From Thermococcus sp. Bubb.Bath (lineage in GTDB: Archaea > Methanobacteriota_B > Thermococci > Thermococcales > Thermococcaceae): a stretch of DNA of 64,000 nucleotides. Position numbers and translations under genes: made by a program. This document shows, piece after piece, positions 1 to 7,499 of the stretch; position 1 is the first letter of the stretch, and every line of letters starts with the position of its first letter. The notes under the pieces are model-generated. The model made no database searches. It worked only from the letters and a program-made list of their open reading frames with translations, and was not told the DNA's origin. The stretch is taken from positions 1 through 64,000 of the forward strand of contig NZ_SNUR01000002.1 of NCBI RefSeq assembly GCF_012027595.1. Reading direction: 5' to 3'.

Positions 1-2
1 GT

Positions 3-608
3 GAGGCCGAGCTCGTCGAGGAGAGGAAGGTCGCCGGCGAGAACATGATTTTCGTTGAGGGCTGCAAGAACCCGAAGGCCGTGACCATACTCATCAGGGG
101 CGGCACCGAGCATGTCGTTGACGAGGTCGAGAGGGCCCTTGAGGATGCCGTCAAGGTCGTCAAGGACATCGTCGAGGACGGCAAGATTGTCGCTGCAGGT
201 GGTGCTCCGGAGATTGAGCTGGCCATCAAGCTAGATGAGTACGCCAAGGAGGTCGGCGGCAAGGAGGCCCTGGCAATAGAGAACTTCGCTGAAGCCCTCA
301 AGATAATCCCGAGGACACTGGCAGAGAACGCCGGCCTCGACCCGATCGAGACCCTCGTGAAGGTCATCGCCGCTCACAAGGAGAAGGGACCGACTGTCGG
401 TGTCGACGTTTTCGAGGGCGAGCCGGCAGACATGATGGAGCGCGGCGTCATCGCCCCGGTCAGGGTCACCAAGCAGGCCGTCAAGAGCGCCAGCGAGGCG
501 GCTATAATGATACTCCGCATCGACGACGTCATAGCAGCGAGCAAGCTCGAGAAGGACAAGGAAGGCGGCAAGGGCGGCAGTGAGGACTTCGGAAGCGACC
601 TTGATTGA
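3..608 (+). CDS. Thermosome subunit, C-terminal part (partial)
   Basis: Group II chaperonin subunit that folds proteins in the cytoplasm using ATP. The frame is open from the left edge, so only about 200 C-terminal residues of a protein normally near 545 residues are present. The visible part covers the end of the apical domain, the intermediate and equatorial domains. The segment [17 protein letters not shown] and the AAGGAPEIE stretch are typical of archaeal thermosomes. The tail is a short Gly/Asp-rich end ([12 protein letters not shown]), as in Thermococcus. The ATG at 45 is internal and should not be taken as the start. A T-rich tract follows the stop. Which of the alpha or beta paralogues it is cannot be decided from this fragment. 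Confidence 0.95.
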   Translation, partial: EAELVEERKVAGENMIFVEGCKNPKAVTILIRGGTEHVVDEVERALEDAVKVVKDIVEDGKIVAAGGAPEIELAIKLDEYAKEVGGKEALAIENFAEALKIIPRTLAENAGLDPIETLVKVIAAHKEKGPTVGVDVFEGEPADMMERGVIAPVRVTKQAVKSASEAAIMILRIDDVIAASKLEKDKEGGKGGSEDFGSDLD

Positions 609-617
609 AGCCATTTC

Positions 618-654
618 CTAATCTTTTAGCCTTTTAATCTTTTCTTCTACAGTT
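618..654 (+). terminator. Oligo-T terminator after thermosome gene
   Basis: Three closely spaced T-rich runs lie within 40 bases of the thermosome stop with no preceding hairpin. This is the form that intrinsic termination takes in Thermococcales. Confidence 0.5.
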
Positions 655-762
655 TGCCTCAAGTTTAGGTTTAGATAGTCAATTTCCGTTAGATTTCTAC
701 CAATGCCCTCATTTGGTATAACATAAAGTAACGATTAAGTTCAGCAATGAGGAATCGACAAG

Positions 763-770
763 TTAATATA
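763..770 (+). promoter_or_regulatory. TATA box for the gene at 819
   Basis: The A/T-only octamer TTAATATA sits about 50 bases before the ATG. The predicted start of transcription is near 793, leaving a short leader that contains AAGGAGGTA. Rest of 655-762: nothing else recognised. Confidence 0.5.
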
Positions 771-818
771 TCATAATGACAATAATCATGTGGCTATTCC
801 TCAAGGAGGTATGTACAG

Positions 819-1355
819 ATGCGAAAAAAGATGGCCATAGTTTTGGTCTTTACAGCCCTTTTAATAGCCCCCGCAGTTCTCGGTATTAACTCCGATAATC
901 CTCAACAGCACAACGGCATATATCCGCTTACAGTGAACCCCTCAGAGATACCCGGGTTGGCATCTGACCTGAGCTTTCAAGCAACTACAAAGGGACTTAA
1001 GGGGTATTCTCTCTACGTCGTCGATTTAGATGATCTTCTCGCAAGAGCTAAGACTGGATCTGTAACCCTTGACATAAGGGGAAGAAAGTTCGACCTGGTC
1101 TTAAGCCCAGACACCAGAACCCTGGCCCCGGGAGCCACGGACAGACCCATCCATTCATTCAGAGGGAGCGTCAAAGGCATCCCCGAAAGCATGGTCGCGC
1201 TTACCATAAGCGACAGAGCCGTGTTCGTCACAGTATGGGTGCCCAATGAGTGGTACTACCTGAGGTCCACGAAGACGAAACTCGACGGAAAGCCGGTCGT
1301 GGTTGGGTATTCATCCAAGGATAAGACATTCAAAAACTTCAGTTATACTTATTGA
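819..1355 (+). CDS. Secreted protein resembling a metalloprotease propeptide without a protease
   Basis: A 178-residue protein with a clear signal peptide (residues 1-22, Arg-Lys-Lys then a hydrophobic core ending in Val-Leu-Gly). The rest looks like the prodomain of M12-type (reprolysin-like) metallopeptidases. It has a strand-rich region, then HSFRGSVKGIPESMVALTI around residues 108-126 and a following WYYL element, the hallmark G-x-V-x-G-x-x-x-S-x-V-A-L pattern. No HExxH zinc site occurs in the gene or in the 73 bases before the next one. The start is the ATG with an AAGGAGG site 8 bases upstream. Either a remnant of a larger protease gene or a free inhibitor-like prodomain. The family link is by motif only. 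Confidence 0.7.
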   Translation: MRKKMAIVLVFTALLIAPAVLGINSDNPQQHNGIYPLTVNPSEIPGLASDLSFQATTKGLKGYSLYVVDLDDLLARAKTGSVTLDIRGRKFDLVLSPDTRTLAPGATDRPIHSFRGSVKGIPESMVALTISDRAVFVTVWVPNEWYYLRSTKTKLDGKPVVVGYSSKDKTFKNFSYTY

Positions 1356-1428
1356 TGGAAAGTTTTGCTGAAACTAAAGACACCCCACGAATCCTGAAAA
1401 CAGAAGATTTGGAGTAGGAGGGATCTTT

Positions 1429-2004
1429 TTGAAGAAGACCCTTGCGGCTTTTATCATCATTTTCGTCGTTCTTTCCTCGGGTTGCATTGAAGAAAAAGAG
1501 ACTACCCCCTCAACGTCGAGTACTACAAGCACCGGCAGCATGACAACCTCTTCAAGCGGAGGAATCACTTTCCCGGAAGACGCTTCACCCTTCGGGAACC
1601 TCTCACTGGATCTCAAAGCCCCGGACTGCGCTTTCGGGTGGTTCAAAGTCACCGTTGTAATGACCAACGTCGGAAACAACACCGTCCTCCTCCTCAAGCC
1701 CATAAGCATGATTACGCTCCATTTCAAGCTCTACGACGAAAACGGAAGTGAGCTGGAGTACCGGGGGCCAGCGCCGACCTATCTCCCCCTGAAGGATCAA
1801 GATGTGGCAGTTCTAAAGGCAGGGGATTCCCTAGAGAAAACATTCACCCTGAACACCCAGTTCTGGACGACGGAGAACGGAACGTACACGCTCCTCGTTC
1901 TCTACGACACAAGAGACGTAAAGGCCGAGACAAGTAAGCCGGTATGGAGGGGCCGGCTTGAGGCAGAAGCCAACGTGACTTTTGGGGAATGTAGTCACAA
2001 CTGA
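1429..2004 (+). CDS. Predicted lipoprotein with a beta-sandwich (BsuPI-like) domain
   Basis: A 191-residue exported protein. The TTG start has GGAGGG upstream. The N-terminus is a short Lys-Lys signal with lipobox LSSGC (Cys about residue 19), predicting lipid anchoring on the outer face of the membrane. A Thr/Ser-rich linker follows (residues 25-45). The body has the alternating pattern of an Ig-like or BsuPI-type domain: VTVVMTNVGNNTVLL, then FKLYDENG, then LKAGDSLEKTFTL and GTYTLLVLYDT. BsuPI domains inhibit proteases in Bacillus. With the prodomain-like protein just upstream, a role in controlling extracellular proteolysis is possible, but this is inference only. Confidence 0.65.
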   Translation: MKKTLAAFIIIFVVLSSGCIEEKETTPSTSSTTSTGSMTTSSSGGITFPEDASPFGNLSLDLKAPDCAFGWFKVTVVMTNVGNNTVLLLKPISMITLHFKLYDENGSELEYRGPAPTYLPLKDQDVAVLKAGDSLEKTFTLNTQFWTTENGTYTLLVLYDTRDVKAETSKPVWRGRLEAEANVTFGECSHN

Positions 2005-2055
2005 GTTTCACACTTTTCCAAAAACTTTTTTATCCTGATTCTCTAAACCTCATGT

Positions 2056-2937
2056 ATGCTCCCGATCAAAGCGGAGAACCTCTCAAAATCCTTCGGCCCA
2101 AAGCGCGCCCTCGATGACGTTTCCTTTTCCATAGAAGGGCCGGGGATAGTGGGAATAATCGGCCCAAACGGCGCTGGAAAGACAACCCTGATTAGAATCC
2201 TCACGGGGCTTTTGAAGCCGGACTATGGGAAGGTTGAGCTCTTTGGGAGAGAACCTGGGAAAGCCAGGGAGTTCTTCGCTCTCCTGCCCCAAGATGTTAG
2301 GGCCCACTTCTACACGCTCACGCCGAGGGATTACGTCTACCACTACCTCAGGATGCGCGGTCTCTCAAAGGAAGAGGCAAGGGAGAAGGCCGATGAAGCA
2401 ACGGAAACCTTCGGGATAAACTACGCGGATGAGCTCTTTTCTACCCTTTCCGGAGGGATGGTTAGGAGGGCCCTTCTGGCTATGGTTCTCTCCGCCAAGG
2501 TTCCCCTGTACTTCCTCGACGAGCCTACGGTTGGCCTCGACGTCCAGAACAGGCTCAGGCTGTGGGAAACCCTTCGCGAGAGGGCTGAGAAAGCTACCAT
2601 AATCCTCACGAGCCACTACATAAACGAGATATCGAGCGTCTGTGATAGAGTGCTCCTCCTCAAAGCGGGAAAAATAGTCGCCGACGGCAAACCGGAGGAG
2701 ATAGCGAGGGAATATCTCAGTGGGTTTACCTCAAAGGTCGTCGCCTTCGGGGAGGTCTCCCTTGGGGACTTTGCCCTGAGAAGGGCCGGGAGGAATGTCT
2801 ACATCTACGCGCGCTCCAAAGTGGAGGAGAGGGAAATAATTGAGAGGCTTGAGGAGCTCGGTATTCCCTTCAGGAGAGAGGGGGTAACGATAGAGGACGT
2901 CTTCCTGGTGGGTGGTATCGGTGATAGCGCTGATTGA
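2056..2937 (+). CDS. ABC transporter ATP-binding protein
   Basis: A 293-residue ATPase of the ABC-2 (drug/polysaccharide/Na+ efflux) type. Walker A GPNGAGKTT lies at about residues 36-44, the signature LSGGM near 138, Walker B LYFLDEPTVGLD near 155-166, and the switch His in TSHY near 190. A C-terminal extension of about 85 residues follows the ATPase core, as in the CcmA/NatA group. The ATG is close behind a T-rich promoter region, so the message is probably nearly leaderless. The 3' end overlaps the start of the permease gene by about 20 bases, so the two form one operon. Substrate unknown. Confidence 0.9.
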   Translation: MLPIKAENLSKSFGPKRALDDVSFSIEGPGIVGIIGPNGAGKTTLIRILTGLLKPDYGKVELFGREPGKAREFFALLPQDVRAHFYTLTPRDYVYHYLRMRGLSKEEAREKADEATETFGINYADELFSTLSGGMVRRALLAMVLSAKVPLYFLDEPTVGLDVQNRLRLWETLRERAEKATIILTSHYINEISSVCDRVLLLKAGKIVADGKPEEIAREYLSGFTSKVVAFGEVSLGDFALRRAGRNVYIYARSKVEEREIIERLEELGIPFRREGVTIEDVFLVGGIGDSAD

Positions 2938-3601
2938 GTACTACGCTAGGGCCCTCACGAAGGGGAAGTTCGCGCTGGTGAGCTTCGCGGTTCAGCCAGT
3001 TTCCTTCATCTTCATCGTCTACGTTGTGAGCGGCGGGAGGTTCCTCGACAGGGCGCTCGCTGGGGCTATCGTGAGCTTCATAGCCGGCGTCGGGATAGCC
3101 GACCTCTCCATCGAGCTTGTGGGCATGAAGACCCGCTCGAAGTTCTACGACATAGCAATGGCCCTTCCAGGAGGAAACTGGAGGAAGGCCCTTGGGATAT
3201 CCATTGGCATGAGCATTCCGGCCTTTCCTTACGTCCTCCTCCTTTTCTTCCTCCTCTCATGGCGCCTCGGGTTGAAAGCGGTGCCTGGGATGCTGTTTGG
3301 AATAGTTTCGCTCTGGCTCTAGAGCGCCGGAGTAGGCTTTCTCATGGGCGTCAAGATAAAGGAACCGCTAACCGTTATGGGGCTCTCCAACCTAACCGTC
3401 ACGGCCCTAACCGTCTTCCCGCCGGTTTACTATCCTGGGAGCATTCTTCCGGAAAAGCTCGCTGCAGTGATGGGCTTTCTCCCAACGGTGAGCGCGGCCA
3501 GGCTGATGACTGAGGGAGGGGGAGAGGCGTTCCTGATCTCGCTTTTCTGGTTGGTCTTTGGAGCTCTCCTCCTCTGGAAGTTCAGGGGGTTTGAAGATTA
3601 G
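2912..3601 (+). pseudogene. ABC-2 type permease interrupted by one in-frame TAG
   Basis: Partner membrane subunit of the upstream ATPase. The first part encodes 136 residues with several hydrophobic helices and stops at TAG (3320-3322). The same frame continues with no further stop for about 92 residues of equally hydrophobic sequence (from SAGVGFLMGVKIKEPLTVMG to KFRGFED, stop at 3601). No frame change is needed: replacing one codon restores a protein of about 230 residues with the usual ABC-2 layout. GTG at 2912 or 2921 could start it; both overlap the ATPase gene. Explanations are a recent nonsense mutation, a sequencing error, or readthrough. With the permease broken, the transporter is probably inactive. 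Confidence 0.8.
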
Positions 3602-3664
3602 AGCTCTTTAGCCCTGGCATTCCACGACCTTTTTAAGTTCCAAAACTAACTTCGGAAGGGTGGG

Positions 3665-3868
3665 ATGGTGGAGGAGATAGAGGTAGTTTACGAGAACGGG
3701 GTTTTCAAGCCCCTCAAAAAGCCCCAACTCAAGGACAAAGAGAAAGTCATCATAATAGTTAAAGAGAAAGTTATCACAAAAGACTTCATTAAGAGGCTCG
3801 AAAAACTCAGCAAAACTCTTCCAAAAGTCCAAAATCCCTCAAAGCTCCTTGAGGAGGACAGGCGATGA
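3665..3868 (+). CDS. vapB: Antitoxin, DUF104/AF2212-like (VapB)
   Basis: A 67-residue protein that opens with IEVVYENGVFKPLKKPQLKD, the pattern of the DUF104 (AF2212-like) antitoxin family, followed by a charged helix. It is the first gene of a toxin-antitoxin pair. Its stop overlaps the toxin start in the form ATGA, so the two are translationally coupled, with antitoxin made first. The antitoxin is expected to bind the PIN toxin with its C-terminal tail and to repress the operon. ATG preceded by GGTGGGATGG-type sequence. Confidence 0.85.
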   Translation: MVEEIEVVYENGVFKPLKKPQLKDKEKVIIIVKEKVITKDFIKRLEKLSKTLPKVQNPSKLLEEDRR

Positions 3869-4296
3869 TAGTGATCGATGCAAACGTCCTAATAGATGCA
3901 CTACTCGAGAGAAATCCAGAACGCCGAAATTTGGCGATTGAATTTTTCAACATTATTGAAGGAAAACCCGTCTATGTTCCAAGGATTTTCATAGTGGAGG
4001 TTCTATCTATAGCAAGACGACTCGGCATCGAACTTGATCACCAAACACTGCTCCCGCTCATAGAGGAGTTTAACGTCAAGAGCGAGGGTGAACTGTTTAA
4101 TCTGGCAGTTTATGTTGCGGAGAACATACATCCCAAGGCTGTTGATGCCTACTATATAGCGACCGCCATACTTACAGGTAGCATTCTTATGTCAAACGAT
4201 AGGATCATGGTTCAAAACAGTAGGAGAGCTGGCATCAATGCCTTCTATCTACTTATGGAGGTTGAAGAACTGAAACAATTTCTAAACCATAGATAG
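3865..4296 (+). CDS. vapC: PIN-domain toxin ribonuclease (VapC)
   Basis: A 143-residue PIN nuclease. The acidic metal-binding residues are visible: Asp in VIDANVL near residue 5, Glu in IVEVL near 46, Asp in AVDAYYIATA near 94, and Asp in MSNDR near 113. VapC enzymes cleave tRNA or rRNA when the antitoxin is lost. All four acidic positions are present, so the toxin looks active. The gene overlaps its antitoxin by 4 bases, and its 3' end overlaps the convergent taw3 gene by 15 bases. The AT-richer codon use compared with neighbours suggests the pair was acquired. Confidence 0.9.
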   Translation: MIVIDANVLIDALLERNPERRNLAIEFFNIIEGKPVYVPRIFIVEVLSIARRLGIELDHQTLLPLIEEFNVKSEGELFNLAVYVAENIHPKAVDAYYIATAILTGSILMSNDRIMVQNSRRAGINAFYLLMEVEELKQFLNHR

Positions 4297-4878
4297 CTTT
4301 TCAATCTCTTCTTCCAGCCTCTTCAGCTTCCCCTTGAACCTTCTGACCTGTGCGTTCGCCAAGTTTACGATCCTCTCAATGTATGCTTCATCAACCCAGA
4401 GTTCCCCGCTCTCGCCGAGCGGAACGTCCATCCTCTCGGTCGAGCGTATCTCCACGAGAAGCTTCTTGTGGCTCACGCTCTTTATGTTGGAGTACTTAAA
4501 TCCAAGACCTATCGTGAGGTTTAGCAACTTTATAGCATCTTCAAGCGTCCTCGCGGCAACGTGGAGGATAGGACTCCTGACAAGGAACCAGAGCTGGCCT
4601 GAGCGGTGCTTTCCAACCGCCTCAAGGATTTCCTCAACGTCAACCTCCCTGTGCCACTTGCCGAGCCAGAGGGAATTCACCTTGTCGCCAAAATAGGGCA
4701 TCTCCATGACTGAAATCCTCCCCGAGCAGGAGGAGGTCGTGAAGTAGTTTGGGAGGGCGTTTATCTTCTCCAGGAGCGGGATTATGTCGTGATCGACCTT
4801 GTCCTCTTCGAGCGCCTTCCTCAGGCCCCCCATAGCCTTCTCCTTCCCCTCGTCGAAGTTCTTAGTGTAGAGGAACAT
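4282..4878 (-). CDS. taw3: Wyosine methyltransferase Taw3 (TYW3 family), copy 1
   Basis: TYW3/Taw3 methylates N4 of the 7-aminocarboxypropyl-demethylwyosine base at position 37 of tRNA-Phe, using S-adenosylmethionine. The hallmark TTSSCSGRI motif is at about residues 45-53, with LGFKYSNIKS and the LLVEIRSTERMDVPLG segment later. The ATG at 4878 is preferred because GAGGTGA lies 5 bases upstream; longer in-frame starts (4905, 5013) lack such a site. A second family member lies at 41624. In Pyrococcus the family is also annotated as two copies. The 3' end overlaps the convergent vapC gene. Confidence 0.87.
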   Translation of the reverse strand: MFLYTKNFDEGKEKAMGGLRKALEEDKVDHDIIPLLEKINALPNYFTTSSCSGRISVMEMPYFGDKVNSLWLGKWHREVDVEEILEAVGKHRSGQLWFLVRSPILHVAARTLEDAIKLLNLTIGLGFKYSNIKSVSHKKLLVEIRSTERMDVPLGESGELWVDEAYIERIVNLANAQVRRFKGKLKRLEEEIEKLSMV

Positions 4879-4951
4879 CCAATTCACCTCATCTGCTTTT
4901 AGCATTACTTTTCTAAGAGAATGAGCTTCAGATTTGAGACCTCCGCTATCG

Positions 4952-5140
4952 CTATAGGATCTTCTCGATTTCCGCAGGTATTTCAACGCTCTCCTCTGTT
5001 TCAGAGATTCCAATGAGCTCCCTCAGCTCATCTACACTTACCTTCTCAGGTGAGCTTTCCAAGAGTGCCCACAGGAAAGCCTCCCGGAATTTCTTCTCAT
5101 CGACCCAATCGGGCACAGAGACTGTGATCACTTTCCCCAT
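4952..5140 (-). CDS. Orphan antitoxin-like protein
   Basis: A 62-residue protein starting MGKVITVSVPDWVDEKKF, the N-terminal pattern of a Thermococcales VapB-type antitoxin family normally followed at once by a PIN toxin gene. Here the next gene on the strand is taw3 and no PIN motif is found in the roughly 75 bases between. It is either a solitary antitoxin left after toxin loss or an antitoxin acting on an unlinked toxin. ATG at 5140 chosen over 5158 because AGGGGATT precedes it. Confidence 0.65.
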   Translation of the reverse strand: MGKVITVSVPDWVDEKKFREAFLWALLESSPEKVSVDELRELIGISETEESVEIPAEIEKIL

Positions 5141-5271
5141 AATAATCCCCTGTGACATTATAGCTTTCAGTTCATTTTAACATTTTTCGTCACTATTCTC
5201 AGAAAAGTCAATGGGCAAATGAGTCCAGCCAACCTTTTAAAAGGGTTTTCGGAGGAGAGGACGGTGAGAAA

Positions 5272-6183
5272 ATGGGTATAAAGATGAGATGGGAAGACTT
5301 CGCGAGGAGCATGGGGGTTGAGCCCCAGATACTGGAAAACAAAGAGGCGAGAGTCCTTAAGGAGTTTGTTATGGAGCTGAAGTTTCCAACTCACTGTCAG
5401 GGCTGCCAGGGACTTGATCCGAGCAATCCAAATCCGGTTCACCACCCGAGCTACGAGCTAACTCCAGCCTGCAACCACGACTGCATCTTCTGCTACTCCA
5501 ATGTAGCGGTGAAGCTTGGGAAGGCGCCAAAGCCCGGCTACTACGGCTGGGAAAACCCCTACGCGATAACCGTCTCCCAGTACGGGGAGCCGCTGATAAG
5601 CCCGCGCATAGTCGAGGTTAACAGAATGCTCCGCGAGAGGTTTCCGAATGCGAGGTTAGACCTCCAGACCAACGGCTCCCTCCTGACCAAGGAGCTCTGG
5701 GAGAAGCTCGACTTTGACCTCGTGATGATAAGCCTCGACGCCGCGAGCAGGGAGAAGCACCTCAAAATCACCAAAGCGGACACATTTGAAAACGTCATCA
5801 ACGCTCTCAGGATAGTTGGGAGAGACAAGTCAGTCCGCTCAGTTGTAAGGACTATCTTCATGCCAGGTATAAACGACGAAGACATACCAAAAATAGCAGA
5901 ACTTGCCGCCTCCATTGGGATAGACGAGATGATGCTCCAGCCTCTGACTATCCACGAACTGAACGTTGAGCGGCTGAAGAAAGCCGGTCTCGACTTTGAG
6001 AGAGCCGAGAGCATCAGGGAGTTCCTAAAAGCAGCTATGGAGGCCAAAAGGTACATAGACGTGAGAATAAGCGGCTGCCAGCTGGCTGTTTACAGGACGA
6101 TGGATCCGATAACTCTCTTCAGCGCGAAGAGGGTTGCAAGGGAAGTCGCACCTGTCGTTAAAAGGGAAGCCACGGACCTCTAA
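5272..6183 (+). CDS. Radical SAM protein of unknown substrate
   Basis: A 303-residue radical SAM enzyme. The cluster motif CNHDCIFC (C-x3-C-x2-C) is near residues 66-73, just after a pair CQGCQG near residues 43-48 that may bind another metal. The TIM-barrel signatures follow: YGEP, LQTNGSLL, VMISLDAA, and IFMPGINDED. It is distinct from Taw1, although it neighbours taw3. The ATG has GGTGAG 3 bases upstream. The extra N-terminal cysteines and HHPSYELTPA suggest a conserved archaeal subfamily. The reaction cannot be assigned. Confidence 0.85.
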   Translation: MGIKMRWEDFARSMGVEPQILENKEARVLKEFVMELKFPTHCQGCQGLDPSNPNPVHHPSYELTPACNHDCIFCYSNVAVKLGKAPKPGYYGWENPYAITVSQYGEPLISPRIVEVNRMLRERFPNARLDLQTNGSLLTKELWEKLDFDLVMISLDAASREKHLKITKADTFENVINALRIVGRDKSVRSVVRTIFMPGINDEDIPKIAELAASIGIDEMMLQPLTIHELNVERLKKAGLDFERAESIREFLKAAMEAKRYIDVRISGCQLAVYRTMDPITLFSAKRVAREVAPVVKREATDL

Positions 6184-6374
6184 AAACCTCGTTTTGATTC
6201 AGTTTTTTCTCTCCTCCCCGCCAATCGTGATAACCCTGTTAGTTGTAGACTTCCATGGTCTTTGATTTCTCTGATGTTCGTATCTCCCCTCCAGAAAAAG
6301 CATCGCTAATAAAACTCACGATTAACTGACGATAAAATCAACCACAATATCACTAATTAAAACATGAAATAGAA

Positions 6375-6385
6375 ATACTTAAAAG
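6375..6385 (+). promoter_or_regulatory. TATA box for the permease operon
   Basis: ATACTTAAAAG lies about 26 bases before the GTG at 6408, so the transcript is probably leaderless or nearly so, which fits the lack of a ribosome site. The rest of 6184-6374 is AT-rich, with a T-run (near 6203-6208) after the radical SAM gene that may terminate it. No small ORF or RNA was recognised there. Confidence 0.55.
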
Positions 6386-6407
6386 CAGTCAGATAGTATA
6401 CATTCTG

Positions 6408-7499
6408 GTGTTCCCTGTGGGGGCCGCCACGAGAATACTGAAAGAGTTGGCGGTTGTAACCATCGCCCTGGTGATAACCGGAGTGCTGATAGCCCAGGCA
6501 GAGCATCGAATTTATGGTGCCGAGGGTTTATACGGGCAATACAACGTCCAGCGGGGAAATGAAACTTCAAGCCGGACGAGTTTCCTGGGGCTAAAGGAGA
6601 GCCTACACTCATTAGAGGACTACCTCAACTACTCAATTGCCGTCTTCAAAAACGAAAAAGGAAAACAGATAGAGAAGAAAACCGAGAACGGAGTATACAG
6701 ATTTTACATACCATCCCCCAGGGAGAAGTTCATGCACATGTACGGCACGACCCCCCAGCACGCCATTCTGCTTACATTCACTGTCCTCTCACTCAGCATG
6801 GTTCTGATTTTCCTGGCGGGACTTTACTGGGGTGTCCATGCAGGATACAAGAGGGGGTGGAGCGACAGGATACTGTCAGCGCTGGCCCCCGTCTTCTCTG
6901 GAATCCCCGGATGGTTCTGGGCAATCCTTCTGATGTGGCTGCTCTGGTGGAGGCTCGACCTTTCGACCATAAACTACATCGACTACATAAAACACGCTCA
7001 GGGCATGAAGAGGCTGGGCATAACAACGTATCTGAACGCCCTCCTTCTCCCGGTTGCAACATTAACGCTCTCAAACATCGTCGTCTACGCGTTCAACGTC
7101 AGGAACCTGATAGTCAGGGAGAGCGGCTCGGAGCACGTCCTGGTCGACATCCTGAAGGGTCTTCCCGAAAGGAGGATAATGAAAAAGCTGCTTAGAACCG
7201 TCCTCCCCTCGTTCCTGACGTTCACAAGCTACAACTTCCTCGGCCTCATGATAAACGCCATGGCCGTGGAGTACCTCTTCAGCGTGCCGGGTATAGGCTA
7301 TGTCTTCGCCAGATCAGTGAAAACGGTGTACTTCTTCACCCCAACTGGGGCCATGCACAGGTATATATTCTTCAATGGAAAGGGGCTTTTCTTCGTTGCC
7401 TTGGTTATGGGGTTGTTCTACTTCCTCAACTCGGCCCTGATGGAGGTTCTGTACCTGAGGCTCGATCCGAGGGTGAGACACGATGTTGGGGAGGGGTAA
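6408..7499 (+). CDS. DppB-type ABC transporter permease
   Basis: A 363-residue inner-membrane permease of the dipeptide/nickel/oligosaccharide class. It has an N-terminal helix, an extracytoplasmic segment of about 110 residues, then five more hydrophobic helices. The cytoplasmic coupling loop is visible as VRNLIVRESGSEHVLVDILKGLPERR, shortened here to its key part LVDILKGLPE, followed by the family element EYLFSVPGIGYVFARSV. GTG start inferred from promoter distance. The 3' end overlaps dppC by 17 bases. No binding protein or ATPase gene is adjacent, so its ATPase must come from elsewhere or the complex is specialised. Confidence 0.85.
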   Translation: MFPVGAATRILKELAVVTIALVITGVLIAQAEHRIYGAEGLYGQYNVQRGNETSSRTSFLGLKESLHSLEDYLNYSIAVFKNEKGKQIEKKTENGVYRFYIPSPREKFMHMYGTTPQHAILLTFTVLSLSMVLIFLAGLYWGVHAGYKRGWSDRILSALAPVFSGIPGWFWAILLMWLLWWRLDLSTINYIDYIKHAQGMKRLGITTYLNALLLPVATLTLSNIVVYAFNVRNLIVRESGSEHVLVDILKGLPERRIMKKLLRTVLPSFLTFTSYNFLGLMINAMAVEYLFSVPGIGYVFARSVKTVYFFTPTGAMHRYIFFNGKGLFFVALVMGLFYFLNSALMEVLYLRLDPRVRHDVGEG

